Part shown: positions 61,080 through 64,000 of the stretch, piece by piece
How the letters are laid out: every line of letters begins with the position of its first letter
Numbering within the stretch: position 1 is the first letter of the stretch
NCBI GenBank assembly: GCA_949825025.1
Contig: OX463781.1
Coordinates: 28,963,192 to 29,027,191 of the forward strand
Reading direction: 5' to 3'
DNA length: 64,000 nt
DNA from: Siphlonurus alternatus
Taxonomy: Eukaryota; Arthropoda; Insecta; Ephemeroptera; Siphlonuridae
Program-made: the position numbers and the translations under genes
The notes under the pieces: model-generated
Seen by the model: only the letters and a program-made list of their open reading frames with translations
What the model was told of the DNA's origin: nothing
Database searches by the model: none

Positions 61080-64000
61080 GGGAAAAAATAAGAGAAATCA
61101 AAAGGAATTAGACGAGTGTTCTGTTATTCATCTAAATATACAAGGTATAACAAACAAAATAACTTTATTTGATGATTTTTGTCAATCTGTTTTATCATTA
61201 AAATTACTGTGTGTAACAGAGCATTTTCTTCCACCTGGAGATTACTCTAAATTAAAAATAAGCAATTTTGACATTGCCAGTATATTTTGTAGGAAAAATT
61301 CAATCCATGGGGGTGCCTGCATATTTGTCCATAATTCATTAAAGTTTAAAGAAAGACTAGACATAGTAAATATGTCTGTTGAACTAAATTTTGAATGTGC
61401 TGCTATAGATATTACTATTTTTGATAAAACTTTTACAATTATTTGTGTGTATCGTCCTCCAACAGGTGATTTAAATTTATTTTTTAATAAGATAGAAAGT
61501 ATCAATAAAATCATTTACTTGGAAAAAAAGATCCCCTTTTTATGTGGGGACTTTAACATAAATCTACTGAAAAATACTAAAACTACCAAAGATTTTAATT
61601 CAGTTTTAAATATATGTAATTTAGTACCTGTTATAAACTCCCCTACAAGATCATGTAAAACTACTGAAACATTAATTGACAATATTTTAATCCCTAAACT
61701 GTTTCCTTTTGAGGACAATTATAATAAAGTTTTAAAATGTGACTTCTCGGATCATAAAGCACAACTGTTTACATTTTGCAATTTAGCTTTTAAAAAAAAT
61801 ACATGTAAAAAACAACAAAAAAGGATTTTTTCACAAAAAAATATTAAATATTTTCAAAACATGTTGGATAATGAAACTTGGGATTCAGTATATGAAGAAA
61901 AAAGTACAGATAATATGTTTAAGAAATTTCATAATATTTTTTTGCAATATTTTGAAAAAGCTTTTCCTTTGGTTCAAGTCACTTATAGAAATAAAACTAA
62001 TAGGAGAGATTTTATGACTCCAGGACTTAAAATTTCAAGGCAAAAATTAAGGAACCTTAATAAGTTACAGAGGCTTTACCCACATATTTGGAGCAAAGAA
62101 TATGTAAAAATTTATAAGTTCATTTATCATAAGCTTGTCAGATTTGTAAATAAACAAAAAAACACAACATATGTAAATAAATCTGATAACAAATCTAAAG
62201 CAATGTGGGACTTAATCAAGAAAAGGCATGGGAAATCTCAAGTTTATCATAAAATTAATAAAATATCACAAGATAATAATATTGTTAATGACCCACAAGA
62301 AATTGCTCAGATATTTAGTAATTATTTTGAAAAGTGCATTTCAGACTGTAAATCTAATATTGAAAATGTGACAAGGGACTCTAATCCTACACAAAATATT
62401 CCATTTAATCTCAAGTCTATGTTCTTATCAACTGTATCTAGGGCTGATGTATTTAAAAGTATTCAATCTTTAAAAAATAAGTATTCCCATGGATTTGATG
62501 GGGTGTCAAATTTTGTACTTAAGTCCTGCTCTCAATCAATAAGTAATGTTCTCACAGTAATTATAAATCAATCTTTTGAAGAAGGATCTTTTCCTACTGT
62601 ATTAAAACAAGCATTACTAAAACCAGTACATAAAAAAGGGGATGTTCAAGATATGGGTAATTATAGGCCTATTAGTTTGCTCTCTGTTTTTTCTAAAATT
62701 TTTGAAAAGGCTTTTTTAAATAAATTTTTACCTTTTTTAGATAAAAATAATATACTATCACAGTCACAACATGGTTTCAGAAAAAATATGTCAACTGAAT
62801 CTGCAATGTGGGAATTAATGGATAGTGTTCTTGGCAGTATAGATAACAAATTCAAAACTGCAGGTGTCTTTTTAGATTTGTCAAAAGCCTTTGACATGGT
62901 AGAACATGATATATTATTAAACAAGCTCTATAAGTATGGTATAAGAGGAAATTGTCTAAATTGGATAAAATCATTTTTATCAAATAGAACACAAACTGTT
63001 TTTATAAACTGTGAAGGAGATGGTAAAGATTCAATAAAATATTCAGACAAGAAAGAAATTAAATATGGCTTGCCACAAGGCACTTGCATTTCTCCAATAT
63101 TATTCCTGATTTATGTAAATGATTTGTCCCAAGTAATAAAAAATAATAATTGTGTGTCAATACAATATGCAGATGATTCAAATTTAAAAATAACTGGCCA
63201 TACAAACTCTGAATTGGATGCTAATATTAAAAAATCAATAGAAACAATAAGTTCTTATCTTCACAATATTGGCTTAACATTAAATTTAAATAAAACTGAA
63301 ATTTTACAATTCCAAAATATAAGAAACAAAATTTCTAAACTAATTAATATAACAATGGGAAATAACATATTAACATTAACATCAAAAGCAAAATTTTTGG
63401 GTCTCATTATAGATGATGATTTAAGGTGGGTGAGTCATATAGATAATATTTGTAAGAAGTTGGCTTCAGTAATTTTTGCACTGGGAGAATTAAGATATGA
63501 ATCTGAGCTACAATGCCTAAAAACTTTATATTTTGCAAACTTTCATTCAATTATTAAATATGGAATTATTTGCTGGGGAAATTGTACAACAGCTCATAGA
63601 GTATTTGTATTGCAAAAAAAAATAATAAGGTCAATATGTTTTGCTAAAAGATCTGCCTCATGCTTACCTTTATTTAAAAAATTAAATTTGCTACCATTCC
63701 CATGTATTTATATTTTGGAATGTGTAATGAATGTTAAAAAAAATATGTCACTATATAAGCAACATGAAGTTACACATGAGCATAATACAAGAAATGTTAA
63801 AAATAATATTCCCTCAATGTGGTGTAGACTTGAGATGTATAAAAGTGGTCCCTTTTTGAGCTGCCTTAATCTTTATAATAAGCTCCCTCTCTCAGTGAAG
63901 TGTATAAAAAATATTAGTGATTTTAAAATAAATGTGAAAAATCTGCTACAAGATATGTGTTTTTACAGTGTTAAAGCATATTATGACTGTGCTTTTGTTA
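61033..64000 (+). CDS. LINE ORF2: AP-type endonuclease and reverse transcriptase, runs off the window
   Basis: One frame is open from about 61030 to the last base (about 988 codons). The endonuclease has LHLNIQG, CVTEHFLPP, CVYRPPTGD, LCGDFNINLL and CDFSDHKAQL. The reverse transcriptase follows: LLKPVHKKGD, NYRPISLLSVFSKIFEKA, SQHGFRKNMSTESA, GVFLDLSKAFDMVEHD, GLPQGTCISPILF, QYADDSN (catalytic), then FLGLIIDDDLRW and thumb. This is a Jockey/CR1-group non-LTR retrotransposon. All catalytic motifs look intact, suggesting a young copy. There is no ATG in frame before the endonuclease: the ATG overlapping the ORF1 stop (61076) is one frame off. The 3' end is outside the window. Confidence 0.93.

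Overview
This is an AT-rich, intron-containing nuclear window from an animal. Four conserved metazoan gene families have their usual animal architecture: COA1, AF9/ENL, SLC25A46 and SRFBP1. Short GC-richer exons sit in long AT-rich introns full of transposable elements. The mix of non-LTR retrotransposons with PHD-finger ORF1, a 5S-rRNA-derived SINE, hAT, CACTA-like and long-palindrome elements suits an aquatic invertebrate such as a sponge or cnidarian, but the species cannot be fixed from sequence alone.

Layout. 1-0.83 kb: a repeat copy and the last coding exon of an unidentified + strand gene. 1.9-2.3 kb: last exon of COA1 (-). 2.6-5.7 kb: two LINE 3' ends, the second split by a hAT element that itself carries a TA-flanked palindrome. 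7.3-10.1 kb: a hairpin element, a short tandem repeat and a hAT MITE. 10.27-12.97 kb: AF9/ENL YEATS gene (+), with a 200-base assembly gap and frame breaks. 13-20.7 kb: non-coding DNA with five or more hairpin elements. 20.76-27.77 kb: complete eight-exon SLC25A46 (+). 28.05-34.61 kb: complete six-exon SRFBP1 (-), tail to tail with SLC25A46. 35-58 kb: gene-poor, with hairpin elements, two 5S-type SINEs, long microsatellites, a CACTA-like MITE with a matching empty site, a tRNA-like locus inside an inverted-repeat element, and three weak orphan exons. 58.2-64 kb: a near-intact LINE whose ORF1 PHD finger is interrupted by a 1.97-kb near-perfect palindrome with tRNA-Gly-like units in both arms; ORF2 (endonuclease plus reverse transcriptase) is open to the window edge.

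The host genes do not form a pathway. COA1 and SLC25A46 are mitochondrial; AF9/ENL and SRFBP1 are nuclear. The most distinctive feature is the number and diversity of self-complementary (hairpin) elements. More than fifteen distinct ones are visible, several with target-site duplications or a paralogous empty site that prove insertion.
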